DNA of 64,000 bases from assembly GCA_022266195.1 (NCBI GenBank), contig WHVY01000001.1, positions 18,848,001 through 18,912,000 of the forward strand, in the 5' to 3' direction. The position numbers and the translations under genes are program-made. A model generated the notes under the pieces. It made no database searches, was not told where the DNA came from, and saw only the letters and a program-made list of their open reading frames with translations. Source of the DNA: Tetranychus cinnabarinus. Its lineage: Eukaryota > Arthropoda > Arachnida > Trombidiformes > Tetranychidae. Shown one piece after another: positions 50,833 through 61,124 of this stretch; position 1 is the first letter of the stretch, and every line of letters starts with the position of its first letter.

Positions 50833-51770
50833 TCATGCATTAACAGATTCAGGTGAGTGTTTTGCTTTCTTCTTTTTCTTGTCCTTCTTTTTCTTTTTCC
50901 TTTCTTTATCGTCTTCGTGTTTCCTTTTATTTTTATGCTTCTTTTCATGCCCTCCAGTAGCAGAAGTTTCCGCTATTTCAATTTGAGACTCGTGGTTCGA
51001 GGTTTCCTCCGATTTATTTTTACTTTTCTTTGATTTGTGTTTCTTTTTTATAATTGGCTGGTGCATAAGTCTAAATTGTTCAGGTAGCTATAACAAAAAG
51101 AAGAATAAGTTAATAACCAGAATGAATCAGTGAGGCATGTGCAAAATATGAGAAATACGCTTACAGGACCAGGATGAAGCCTAAACCCAGATAGTTGATT
51201 TTGAGCAAGAGGTATAATTTCTTTTCCTCCGATTGGTGGTTTTTCCATAAGACTCCTTAAACTATGAATGCGGAAAACGAAGATTAAATTAATATCAAAA
51301 TGAGGCCAAAATTTCCAATCAAACATTGATAATATTACCTATCATTTGGAGTAGCAGGAACATCAATATTTCCGGGTAAATTTGGTAAAAATGCACTTAA
51401 TTGGTCCTTGATTTTACGTCCACAACAGAATTTATTGTAAGAGTGTTCAAGATTATAATGTTTAATTAGATTTGTAGCACCAGTTAATTCACTCTCACCT
51501 GAATTTAAAGATAGAAATAAAATAATATAATAACTATATTTTTAACGGATTTTAAAGCTTTAAGAAAGCGTACTTACCTCCTGGCTCTTTCATCAAATAG
51601 AATGGCCCACTGTGCACAATTGTAGGTGTTTTTCCTAGTGAAATGGTTGTTTTTAAGGTACCCGTTGTATCCTGTCTGCTATTAGTAACCAGCGGTGATC
51701 GACTACCTCTCGGACTTGATTTAGGAGAGTATTGTTCACCATTGGTCCTCCGAACAACCTCAGTAATCAT
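50833..51770 (-). CDS. MED19: Mediator complex subunit 19
   Basis: Four exons on the minus strand: 51578-51770, 51339-51498, 51165-51261 and 50833-51087, in phase, about 234 residues. MED19 blocks are clear: FYLMKEPGG, ELTGATNLIKHYNLEHSYNK, FLPNLPGNIDVP, LRSLMEKPPIGGKEIIPL, LSGFRLHPGPLPEQFRLMH, then a lysine-rich tail (KKKHKSKKSKNK and KERKKKKKDKKKKKAKHSPE) ending in a short acidic/serine segment. MED19 sits in the Mediator head-middle region and couples sequence-specific activators to RNA polymerase II. The N-terminus carries an Arg/Ser/Pro-rich stretch. Upstream of the ATG the strand is divergent to the retrotransposon, with about 600 bases between. Confidence 0.96.
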
Positions 51771-52360
51771 TTTAAGTTGCGTAAATGATAAATATCTGTT
51801 GAAAATCGATCAACTCAGATAATAAAATTTACATAGATCTTAAATAACTTATTTTCTAATTTACAATTCAAATATAAACAAACAAAAACAAAATGATTTA
51901 GCTAGGTTAGTCACTTCTTTAAAGAATCATATGATGATCAGTAATCACTTTAAAAAAATTTAGGGACCGATCACTAAGTTATTATCGTTCTTCCTTCAGC
52001 TTTTTAAAAAACTTGACAGTTGACATTTGATAATTCATCGAGCAAAGTTAATCAAGAAATATACAAGGATGTATTAATGAATGTTTTAGCTATAATTAAC
52101 CCTGCTTTTTAATAATTTTACAGTAAAAAATTCTTTCAATCTATCATACCTGAACTTTTTGCAAAAAAATTGTCAGAATTGCTGTAAAGGTATTTTAGAA
52201 CGAATTGATAATGGAGTTTGATTGGAGTTTTTGGTGGGGAAAATCAGAAGCACTTTTATTTTAATATGTGCTTCGATGAATTTTTTCTAACAAGAAGAAT
52301 TAACTAAAATTACTTTTGTTCAAACAATTTGAATCTTTTTATTTAGCAACCAGATTTGTT
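51771..52360. other. MED19 upstream region and LINE left flank
   Basis: MED19 promoter side. The sequence TGAATTTTTTC at 52277-52287 recurs at 57911-57921 beyond the LINE 3' end and is one possible target-site duplication; it is AT-rich and only weak evidence. Confidence 0.4.
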
Positions 52361-52617
52361 GAGAATAGCAACTGGGCTATTTTCACAGCTTCTGGGTTTC
52401 CAATCCGCTTCAAATACCAATTTTTGAGCTCCGACAATTTTAATTGTTTTAACATATTTAAATCATTTTACTTATTATTTTTAGTTATAATTAACTTTAT
52501 TAACATCCTCCACACCCAAACGACACCAAAAACTCCGAATTTGATCAACAATTTCTCAGATAAAAACAACTTAAAATTTTTACCTGAAAAACACGTGTTC
52601 CTATACCACCTTACAAC

Positions 52618-54195
52618 ATGGTAAGTCTACCTTTTACTATTTATCTAAACATTTACATAAACAAATTATGGTGTTTAAACACCAGTAAACAAACAAAAAT
52701 TGAAAATAAATAAACAGAAGTATACAATATTAAACCACACTAAGTTAGAAGAAAATAATAATGACAAATATACACAAATCTAATCTCACTTATCATATCT
52801 TTCCTATCACTATAGGCAAACAACAAAGATAACCCACAAGTAAATAAGCTTATGGAAGACTGGAAAAAAGATCAAACTCAAACAATTATATTTCTTTATG
52901 ATTCAATCAACAATCCGGCGAAATACATACAACTCAAATCTACATATAACCCCAATGAAATAAACAAAGTAATACTGGAACTGGCAGATTACATCAAACA
53001 AGACAGAGAAGAGGATGATGTCTCTAAAAAAGTTGACAAAGAAATAATGAGCCAAGCCATCAAAGTTACCAAACACTTCGCTGAAGTAGCAAGACTCCGA
53101 ACAATTAGCAAAAAGGCAGCTGCAGCTGAACAAGAGGCAACGAACAGCAAGACCACCAAAAGAAACACCAGAGGCAAGAAAAACGCTGAACTCAACGCTA
53201 TCAATGAAAATGATAAAGAACCCAACAATGAAGAGGATAATGACAACATAGAGATTGACACACAAGCTCTTAAAACAATTGTTGATGTAGACAATGTTCC
53301 TCCGTCCAAAAGACGAAAGGTTATAAGCAAGTCTTACATATCTGATGATAATGAAATGCCACCAGGCTGGTACACCATAAATCAAGAACAAACCAAACCT
53401 CTGATTAATCTCAGACCAAAAGAAAGAGGACAAGAAAATTTTGATATCAACAAATTCAAAGATCTACTCGAAGAAACTTTACAAGAAGAAGACAAAGACT
53501 ATGGAGAAATTGATCATATTACTAAGGGCAACAAGGTAGTTACTATTTACTTCGAAGACATAAAAAGTAGAGACAGATTCATCAAGTACATCAAAACTTT
53601 TCAACAAGACTGGGAACATGAAATACCAATGCTTAAAAACCCCTGCATCAGGATTAGTGGTGTGATCATTAAGAAACAGAGCGAATATAGTAGTGAAGAT
53701 GAGATAGACTGGGAACAATGGACCCAGAGAATTCTTAACAAGAATAAATGGATTCCTAGAACAAAAGACTCCATATTTAAGGTAGTTTTTAAGAACAAAA
53801 AATATAATAAATGGAATATAGTGATTGAAGTATCACCCAATATCAGACAAGCAATCATACAGAAACAGGGAAAAATTTACTCAGGCATCTGCAAGTACGA
53901 AGTTTACGATAACTTCAATATACTTGCATGCTATAATTGCTCTACTTATGGTCATACCACTAACCAATGCGGGCAACAACCAGTCTGCACTTACTGCAGC
54001 AAACAACATCACAACATTTGCCCAGTTAAAGATCAAAAAGAAAAATACAAATGCCCTAGCTGTAAGAAATCGGGACATTCCTTCAATGACCCAACATGCT
54101 CAGAATTTCTATGGCGACTCAAATATGAACTTCAATTCATAAACATGAATTATGATATCATAATGACTCCCAAGAAAGATAAAAACACACAATAA
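52618..54195 (+). CDS. LINE ORF1, nucleic-acid-binding gag-like protein
   Basis: Uninterrupted from 52816 to the stop at 54193-54195. In unspliced RNA the first ATG is 52852 (447 residues). If the segment 52621-52815 (GTAAGT to CTATAG) is spliced out, ATG 52618-52620 joins GCA at 52816 in frame and adds 13 residues (MANNKDNPQVNKL). The protein has a charged N-terminal half with a basic alanine/lysine-rich region, a central RRM-like or esterase-like segment that I could not identify, and C-terminal zinc knuckles: CYNCSTYGHTTNQC, CTYCSKQHHNIC and CPSCKKSGHSFNDPTC. Such ORF1 proteins package the element's RNA. No in-frame stops or frameshifts. Confidence 0.88.
52621..52815 (+). other. Intron-like segment in LINE ORF1 leader
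   Basis: Begins GTAAGT directly after an ATG and ends with a pyrimidine-containing CTATCACTATAG. It has an in-frame TAG immediately before the downstream exon, so ATG 52618 and ORF1 connect only if the 195 bases are removed. Not proven to be spliced. Confidence 0.5.
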
Positions 54196-57100
54196 ATGAG
54201 AACTTCTAATGAAGCTCAGACTGTGAGAAACATTTACAAACCCATAAAACAATTTCCTCAATCAAACAAAACTCCTTTCTCATTTTTCTCATATCAAATG
54301 CTCCCAACTTGAGTTATTCTCACGCTTGAAAACTGAATTTTGAATTTGAATTTGCTCTTTTTTACTTTTTCCGACAAATAAAATAAAGATCTCAATAAAT
54401 GCATTCTAATATTTCCCTTATCTCTTTTCATCATATACTCCTTTAAGGTAACAAACACACACCTTCAAGACCACAACTACGCCATTGCAACCAACAATAC
54501 ACAAGACATCATAATTGTCACACACAACTGCTACAAAGGCGCTGAAACCACAAGAATTCATATTGAACAAAGATTAAAAGACACAATACTCTGCCTACAA
54601 GAATTCAATGAGAAGCAAATCACTAAAGTCAATGAAGAGAACAAAATTCTCACGAATGGTCTCTCAGCGATTATCCTACCCAAAGAATACAGCATAGTTA
54701 AAGCACAAAGAAGATCGGAAAATTCAATCATAGCACAAATTAGAATAAGACACATACTGGTACTCATAGCAAACATACACATACAACCCTCTCGACAGAT
54801 TGAAACCTCAAGAACATTATCCGAACTAAAAACAAGCATTAATAACAACTCCAACATACCCATCATCATAACAGGGGATTTCAATTCCGAATCCAAACTA
54901 TGGACACCACTCATGCCACCAACAGCAAACAAAGACAAAAACAGAGAAGCAAATGGAAAGAGATTTGACAAATGGCTTGAAACAATTGACATCAAACTCC
55001 ATTCAGTATTCGAACCCATTGAACAAAACTACACCAGAACTGATCCACGTCACAAAGCCAAATCATACATAGACGCCATTCTATACAATGACAAAGTGAT
55101 TCCAGTTACAGCAATCATTGAAAACCATGAATTCTCAGACCATCGAAAGCTAACTGCTAAAGTCACCATCACAGGCTTCAAAAGTCAAGAGTACAAGAAC
55201 AGAATAATAAACATTGACAACTTCAGAGTCAAAAAATACAAATTAAACAACACTGAAGTCAATGGGATCAGCAATGCGGTCAAACACCTAATAAAACACC
55301 CCAACAAAGTTGGTAAATATAAGATCATCGGTAACAAAACAAGAAGACTCAAGACATTGAGAAAGCGAGAAAAAACAAATGACCAAAAAGCAAGAGAAAT
55401 CATCAGATACAAACATCAGAAATTTGACCTCGTCAAGATACTAAAAAACTCCAACAACTCAAAACACAAATGGAAGCTCATCAACAAATATATCATCCAA
55501 AAGAACGATAAACAATCCATCGAAGAGATCGTGCAACAAAACAAAAAAACCCAACAAAACATACAAGAAATACTTCAAACTTATAAATACAACAAGATCA
55601 AAATCAAAGAAGTAGAAACAAACAAACACACAAATGATGGACTCAAAATGAACGAAATACTAATGATTGAAAAATGGCAATCGAAAACATCATCAGGCTT
55701 TGCTGATGACTACACTAAGAACACCTGGAACAAAATGATAAAAGAGAACAACCTCTACATCATAAAACTCATTGATCAAATCTTCAAAAAACAATACATA
55801 CCTAAAATCGCCAAGATATCGGGGGTAACATTTCCAATCAAACCGGATGGTCACTCGATAAGACAAATCCGTTTACAATCACACTTTACAAAAATAATTG
55901 ACAAAATACTTACCAATAGAATACATGAAAAAATCGAAGACATCATTGAAAACCAGCAATTCGCTTATCAACAAAACAAATCCACCATTGATGCGATAAT
56001 TATACTTAACAAAATCATTGATGGACAAGACATAGTTATCAAAATGGATATAACAAAAGCTTTTGATAACATTGACAGAAAAATAATATATCACAAACTC
56101 AAAACTCACCTTGATGAACAAACCTGTAATCTCATAAAATCCTTCTGTGAAGACAGATGGATCAAAACCAAATTCCAAGGCAAGTGCTACTATAAAAAAG
56201 ATGAAAAAGGAGTACCGCAAGGGTCAAGCCTGGGTCCACTGCTTTACATCATTGGCATGGAACATGCACTAAATATCCTCAAAAGCAAAGGGTACAAATT
56301 CATTGCATACGCTGATGATTTGGCGATAGTAAACAACCTAAACAATACAATTAAAAACATGGATCGAATACTGAAAGATGTTAAATCGGCCTTCTCAACT
56401 ATCAACCTGGAAGTCAACCCAAACAAAACATCTTTACACACACAAAACTCTTTTCAATATAAGGTACTAAAGGAACACCTCAAGAACTACAAAATTGACG
56501 ACCAAATCAACTTTTTGGGTTACACATACAACATGAAAATCACGAAAGACGCGATATTTGAACTCATGGATAAAGCAACAGCACCAATAAGATGCTCGAT
56601 GAACATAATTCATAGACTAGACGACAAATCACAAAAAATGATTCTCAATACCTTCTTATCATCATCAGTTGACAAAATCTCATATCAAGCGATAAAAGAC
56701 TACAATCGAGAAGGCTATAACAAACTCTATCAAATCATAAAATGGACAAATGAATACATCAATGAACTGACAGACTGCAAACTAACCGGTGCCTGGACAT
56801 CACTCTTCATTAAGGGGATTCAAAATCCTTGGTTAAACAAAATCCCTTTTGTTATAACAAGAATAATAATACAAAATGAACAGAAAAAATATCAAATTAT
56901 AACCGACCTCAACCTCACCACAAGCCTTCCAAACAAAAAACTAACAACATTTGCAATGAACGCAAGGAAAAATATCGATCAACAATCAACACACCAAATA
57001 ATCAATCACAGGGGACGATTCCTAACAATAAACAATAGAGGGAAAAAAAGCATTTTTAAAATAATGAATAACTCCTCAATCCAACACAAAATCTTAACAG

Positions 57101-57744
57101 CCATGGATATAATCACAGAAATGGTTAAAAATGATTATCATCCAAAACCACACATCAAAATTCCAGACATCATAACACAAGGAAACTCTTTAAACAACCT
57201 ACAAATCACACTCGGCAAGATAGATGATAAAGAATGGACTTGGGAACCGGTTGAATTGGAGTGGGGAGAAACGAACGAATGGGACAACGCAGAGGAGAAA
57301 GAGGCCATAATCAGGGAAACAGAAATCACCAAAACGCTCATGGAAAACACACTAAACCTGATAAAATACAAGATATACGAAGAAAAACCATCCATACTCA
57401 TATTTAATCCTGACCTCAACATCAAAAACAGAGCTTTCATTGGCGGAACAAAAATCAAATTCATTATCGAATTCATCAAAACACTAAACTACAACAAGCA
57501 ACGGATTAAATGCTGCGGAACAGACAATGTTGACCTAACACACATCCTCACAGAATGTCCCAAATTAGCACTAGAGACAAACAATTTTGAAATTGACTCT
57601 GACCCTGTAAATCAAAAGAAAATAATTCAATCACTCCACACTATACTAAACAACCTAAACAACCTTATACCCAAACACCAAACTGTATATAAAACTAACT
57701 ACATCGAATTTTGTATGCAAAATGCTAACTCCAAAAACATGTAA
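54196..57744 (+). CDS. LINE ORF2, endonuclease-reverse transcriptase
   Basis: The frame is open from 54382 to 57744. Its endonuclease part starts before any ATG in the continuous frame (first in-frame ATG after the last stop: 54913). ATG 54196-54198 overlaps the ORF1 stop as TAAATG and lies in the ORF2 frame; removal of 54223-54447 (GTGAGA to TTTAAG) would fuse it in frame to the endonuclease. APE endonuclease marks: CLQEFNE, IIITGDFNSESKLW and FSDHRKL. Reverse transcriptase marks: KMDITKAFDNID, KGVPQGSSLGPLLYI and AYADDLAIVN (YADD at 56308-56319). A C-terminal CCHC motif reads CCGTDNVDLTHILTEC. No RNase H recognised. The enzyme would nick target DNA and copy its own RNA at the nick (target-primed reverse transcription). 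Confidence 0.92.
54223..54447 (+). other. Intron-like segment at the start of LINE ORF2
   Basis: Starts GTGAGA and ends CATATACTCCTTTAAG. It contains three ORF2-frame stops (last at 54379-54381), and its right part is T-rich, opposite to the A-rich coding strand around it. Phase 0 on both sides. Splicing is inferred, not shown. Confidence 0.5.
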
Positions 57745-57910
57745 ATCAAAAACAAATTGTAATTTCATATCTTGGGCGGCGAGGCCTGTAAAAAAGGAAG
57801 CTTAAATGCCTTCCTGGTTACCTCATCCGAATATAGGAAGGTATACCACCCCTGTATAAAACAGCGTCGCTAAGATGAAATAAATTCCGAAAAGGACAAG
57901 TCTTGCGTAT
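57745..57910 (+). repeat. LINE 3' untranslated region with hairpins
   Basis: Starts with AACAAATTGTAATTTCATAT and contains a hairpin AGGAAG...CTTCCT at 57795-57815, more GC-rich than the flanks. No long poly(A) tail. A diverged relative lies at about 58340-58460. Confidence 0.7.
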
Positions 57911-58042
57911 TGAATTTTTTCAGTTCAAAATTTTCTCAACAAACCTAACTCTTTTAGTTGTTTTTAATTTTAAAATTCATTTATCATCATTTGTTCAGTA
58001 TTCATTTTAAGAAATAGTGATTTTGTGTTTTAACTCACGAAA

Positions 58043-58333
58043 ATGACAATTGATCATTATAGCAGCCAGTCTACTAAGGACTATTTATTGGATCGCTTTT
58101 TAAGTTATGGCTTAGGAATTGGTGCTATTTTCCAATTTGTTTGTATTCTTGCTGTCATATTTTTAAGTTCTGGTGATTCGAAAGGTAAATCCAATTTAGA
58201 ATACAGTTCAGAGGATGATATGAATAATGGATCACATCATCATAATGGCTCCAATCATCATTGCCAAGCAGGATCGAAGCACAACCATGGGCATGGACGA
58301 AGGAATCGCCATGAGAAGAAAAAGAGGAAATAG
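58043..58333 (+). CDS. FAM241/UPF0239 small membrane protein (anon-73B1 homologue)
   Basis: Intronless, 96 residues, near the usual family length of 85-130. Core motif FLSYGLGIGAIFQFVCILAV is a single membrane segment and matches the family pattern RYGLYVGALFQFVCI. It is followed by a Ser/His/Asn-rich stretch (NNGSHHHNGSNHHCQ) and a basic end (RRNRHEKKKRK), also as in Drosophila anon-73B1. Probably an endoplasmic reticulum protein of unknown role. The LINE ends about 130 bases upstream of the start codon, so it sits in or next to the promoter of this gene; the remaining upstream piece has TTTTTTCAGTTC, an initiator-like site at about 57916-57927. Confidence 0.86.
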   Translation: MTIDHYSSQSTKDYLLDRFLSYGLGIGAIFQFVCILAVIFLSSGDSKGKSNLEYSSEDDMNNGSHHHNGSNHHCQAGSKHNHGHGRRNRHEKKKRK

Positions 58334-59412
58334 TTGACTAATCAAATTGTAATTTCTATTTTCCACGGTATTTCTGTAAATAAGGACTATTTAAGTCCTC
58401 CATGTGTAGTGCTTGGCCCTTTAAATGGATTTCGCCCCAATATGGCAGAATGGCAAATTTTTATGCTTTTTCACTAACATTTAATGAACTTGAATGCTGA
58501 GGGTTTGTGACAATTACAATGTTCTGATAGTACATATGTACATGTATTAAACACCAATCTGATTCATTATTATGACAGAAATAATGGATCTGCAATCTAG
58601 TCAATCCACAGTTCATCAGTTTCACCATGCACTAACTAATATGCTTAGTTAAGCCCGGTTACAACATTGAGGCATTCAAGAACTCAGATTATCATGTGAA
58701 ACTCTTAATGTAATCTCTTTAAATTTACTCAAGTTATCTCGAATTACCTTTTTTTGTAAATATAAACGATCACCTTAACATCTTGTAAGTTGATGTGAAT
58801 TTTTTATACTCAATAAATGAATAACTTAAATTTACCCTGATTTTTGTTTTCAAATGAATATTTACCATATTTTCTCTAGATTCATGAACTATAAATTTAA
58901 TTGTATTAAACACTTGATGAATATTAGTTAATATTACGGAGAGATTAAGGTTAATCAGATTACTATAATCTATTAGAAAAACATCCGTCGATCGCCTCAA
59001 CTCAGCTGTTAAATTTCTTTGGAAGTTTAGACGTTTTCTTTATTTTCACAGCTAAAAACAATATCGTTGTATGATTTTTATTTATAAATTTCGTTTTTAT
59101 TTGAATTTTCGTGATCACTGGTGCCGTTCAAATCAATAATAAATCACTAAATTGTAAGTAATGTTTTCTCTTTAACCTTTATGCATTTTATTTTGTCTTC
59201 ATGCGAAAAAATGTCAGATGAATAATAGTTTTACAAATAGGCAGCATGTCTTGTCAGATGATTCCTAAAATATTATTATCAATCTTTTAATCGTAATCAA
59301 ATTAACTTATGTTCGTTATTACAATTCATAAAATATAACTTTTAATTTCCCCGATTCAATATTCATCTCTTTTTCTAGGGTTTTCTTGGTTCCACGTGTC
59401 CATTCTGGTAAA
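58334..59412. other. Intergenic, FAM241 to PPOX, with diverged LINE 3' end
   Basis: 58340-58460 resembles the LINE 3' region (see separate entry). The rest is AT-rich and includes the PPOX promoter and probably a 5' untranslated exon ending before the acceptor-like CTTTTTCTAG at about 59369-59378. Confidence 0.5.
58340..58460 (+). repeat. Diverged copy of a LINE 3' end
   Basis: CAAATTGTAATTTCTATTTT and the following CTGTAAATAAGGACTATTTA keep the order, spacing and hairpin position of the LINE 3' region at 57757-57815 (CAAATTGTAATTTCATAT, CTGTAAAAAAGGAAGCTTAA). The hairpin here is AGGACT...AGTCCT at 58383-58399, paired by different bases, as expected for a conserved structure. It starts right after the FAM241 stop and probably serves as its 3' untranslated region. 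Confidence 0.65.
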
Positions 59413-61124
59413 ATGAAGAAGATAGCCATTTTAGGTGGTGGAGTCTCTGGATTATCCTGTGCCCATTACCTTACAAAATTGGGAAAGAAATTGGGTCGAT
59501 CTGATCGTATTATTCTTATAGAAGCATCAAGTGCTGTCGGTGGATGGTTAAAATCACATCAATTTGATGATGGGGTTGTTCACGAATTAGGGCCCAAAAG
59601 CATTCGCGCTTCAGGATTACCAGCTCACAACACACTTCTCATGGTTAGTTTCTGTTGAAAATAATAACAAATTAAATTGGTGCTGTGACAAAACTAAAAT
59701 GTGTAGTAGCTAATAAATCTATCATCTCTAATTAGGCTGAAGAATTAAACCTTGCACCGGAAATAATCAATGTGAAACACAGCGATGCTGCAGCGCGAAA
59801 GCGTTTGATTTGTATAGATGACCAACTACACACTTTACCTAATAGCTTAAAAAGTTTAATTTTTCGAACGCCGCCATTTTCGAAGCCACTGATCACAGCA
59901 CTTTATCAAGATTTTACGACTAAAAGACTACCAATCGGAGACGATGAAGATATAAGTGTTCATGATTTCATGGCATTAAGATTTGGTGAAGAAGTGGCAA
60001 AATATTTGGCAGGTCCGATGTGTCGAGGTATAGCTGCTGGTGATAGTAAAAAATTAAGCATTAAATCAATGTTTCCACCAATTTATCAAGCCGAACGAGA
60101 AAAAGGATCTGTGATTAAAGGAATGTTTAGTCCAAAAGCAATTCCTGCCTCAATAAGTGATGAGATTGCGAAAAGCTCGCTTTTATCGAAAGTAAAGTCA
60201 GAAAAATGGAGTATCTGGTCATTGAAGAATGGACTTCAGCAGTTGCCACAAAGGCTTTATTCAAATTTAATTAAAGAGTCAAACATCGACATTCAGTTAG
60301 GTCATAAAGTTGATCATATTATGTTTAAAGATGATGGAAGTGCCGTCTTACATGTTTCCAATTCTACTTCAATCAAACCAATTTCAGTTGATTACATTTT
60401 CTCGGCCCTTCCAGCAGCCAATTTGGCAAAATGTATTTCAGCCAAAGCTTATCCAATTATCCACAAAACTCTAGGATCGGTCAAGTCCGTCAGCGTAGCA
60501 GTTGTTAATCTTGAATATTCAGGAACAGTTATCCCTAGAGACATGGGATTTGGATTTTTAACTCCTTCATATACTAATTCAGTCATATTAGGCATTGTTT
60601 TTGATTCATGTTGCTTTAAAGATCATGATGCTGCTAGAGATATAACACGATTAACGGTATGTACTTTAAAATTTTTTTAGCTTTTGTCTCTTCCATATTT
60701 CTATAATCAAAGAAATGCTTTTGTTAAAATTTACAGGTAATGATGGGTGGCGAATGGTTTGAAGACCACTTTGGAGATCCTGTCAATGTTGACCAACAAC
60801 TGATCTTGAATGTAGCTAAAGATGCAGTCAAAAGACATTTAAAAGTTGATGCAGAACCAATTAGAACCTTAGCTAATATTCACAAGGTACGTTTTATTGG
60901 TGAAAAGTTGAACAGTTTTAAAATTTATTTTCCATTCTCTCCATTTCCAGGAATGTATACCGCAGTACTATTTAGGACATGGATCTAAATTGGAAACGAT
61001 AAAAAAAGAAATTGACTCGACAAGATTAAATCTAGAATTATTAGGAAATTCATTTGCTGGTTTAGGTGTGAATGACAGTATTTTTGATGCTAGGAAAAAA
61101 GTTGAAAATTTCATTGATAAATAG
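59413..61124 (+). CDS. PPOX: Protoporphyrinogen oxidase
   Basis: Four exons, 59413-59643, 59736-60656, 60737-60886 and 60951-61124, all phase 0, about 490 residues (human 477). The N-terminal FAD-binding motif KKIAILGGGVSGLSCAHYLT is followed by the second dinucleotide segment LIEASSAVGGW and HELGPKSIR. Later blocks are FMALRFGEEVAKYLAGPMCR with GIAAGD, EKWSIWSLKNGLQQLPQRL, DYIFSALPA, MGFGFLTP, VMMGGEW and the C-terminal GNSFAGLGVNDS. The enzyme oxidises protoporphyrinogen IX to protoporphyrin IX in mitochondria, the penultimate step of haem synthesis. The ATG was chosen because GGGVSGL follows at once, as in the family. A poly(A) signal AATAAA lies at 61143-61148. Confidence 0.96.

Larger units (their letters stand above)
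52361..57910 (+). mobile_element. Non-LTR retrotransposon (LINE, I/Jockey/R1-like group), both ORFs open
   Basis: Two long open frames on the plus strand: a gag-like ORF1 with zinc knuckles and an ORF2 with an APE-type endonuclease, reverse transcriptase and C-terminal CCHC. No LTRs and no tyrosine recombinase. The coding strand is strikingly A-rich and T-poor, unlike the neighbouring genes, except for two intron-like segments (52621-52815, 54223-54447). Both frames are free of stops, so the insertion looks recent. Ends are uncertain: the 3' end lies between the structured 3' region (about 57860) and 57910, and the 5' end lies between about 52288 and 52400. The absence of an RNase H domain and the ORF1 zinc knuckles favour a Jockey/R1/LOA-like affiliation, by family knowledge only. 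Confidence 0.9.

Noticed and set aside
52316..52624. Open frame before LINE ORF1
   Set aside because: Phe/Asn/Leu-rich without domain, begins at a non-ATG codon; more likely leader sequence.
52903..54078. Several antisense open frames over LINE ORF1
   Set aside because: Mirror of the A-rich, stop-poor sense strand; translations are low-complexity and hydrophobic.
52277..57921. TGAATTTTTTC as LINE target-site duplication
   Set aside because: Eleven AT-rich bases can match by chance and the resulting 5' end is unsupported; kept only as a possibility.
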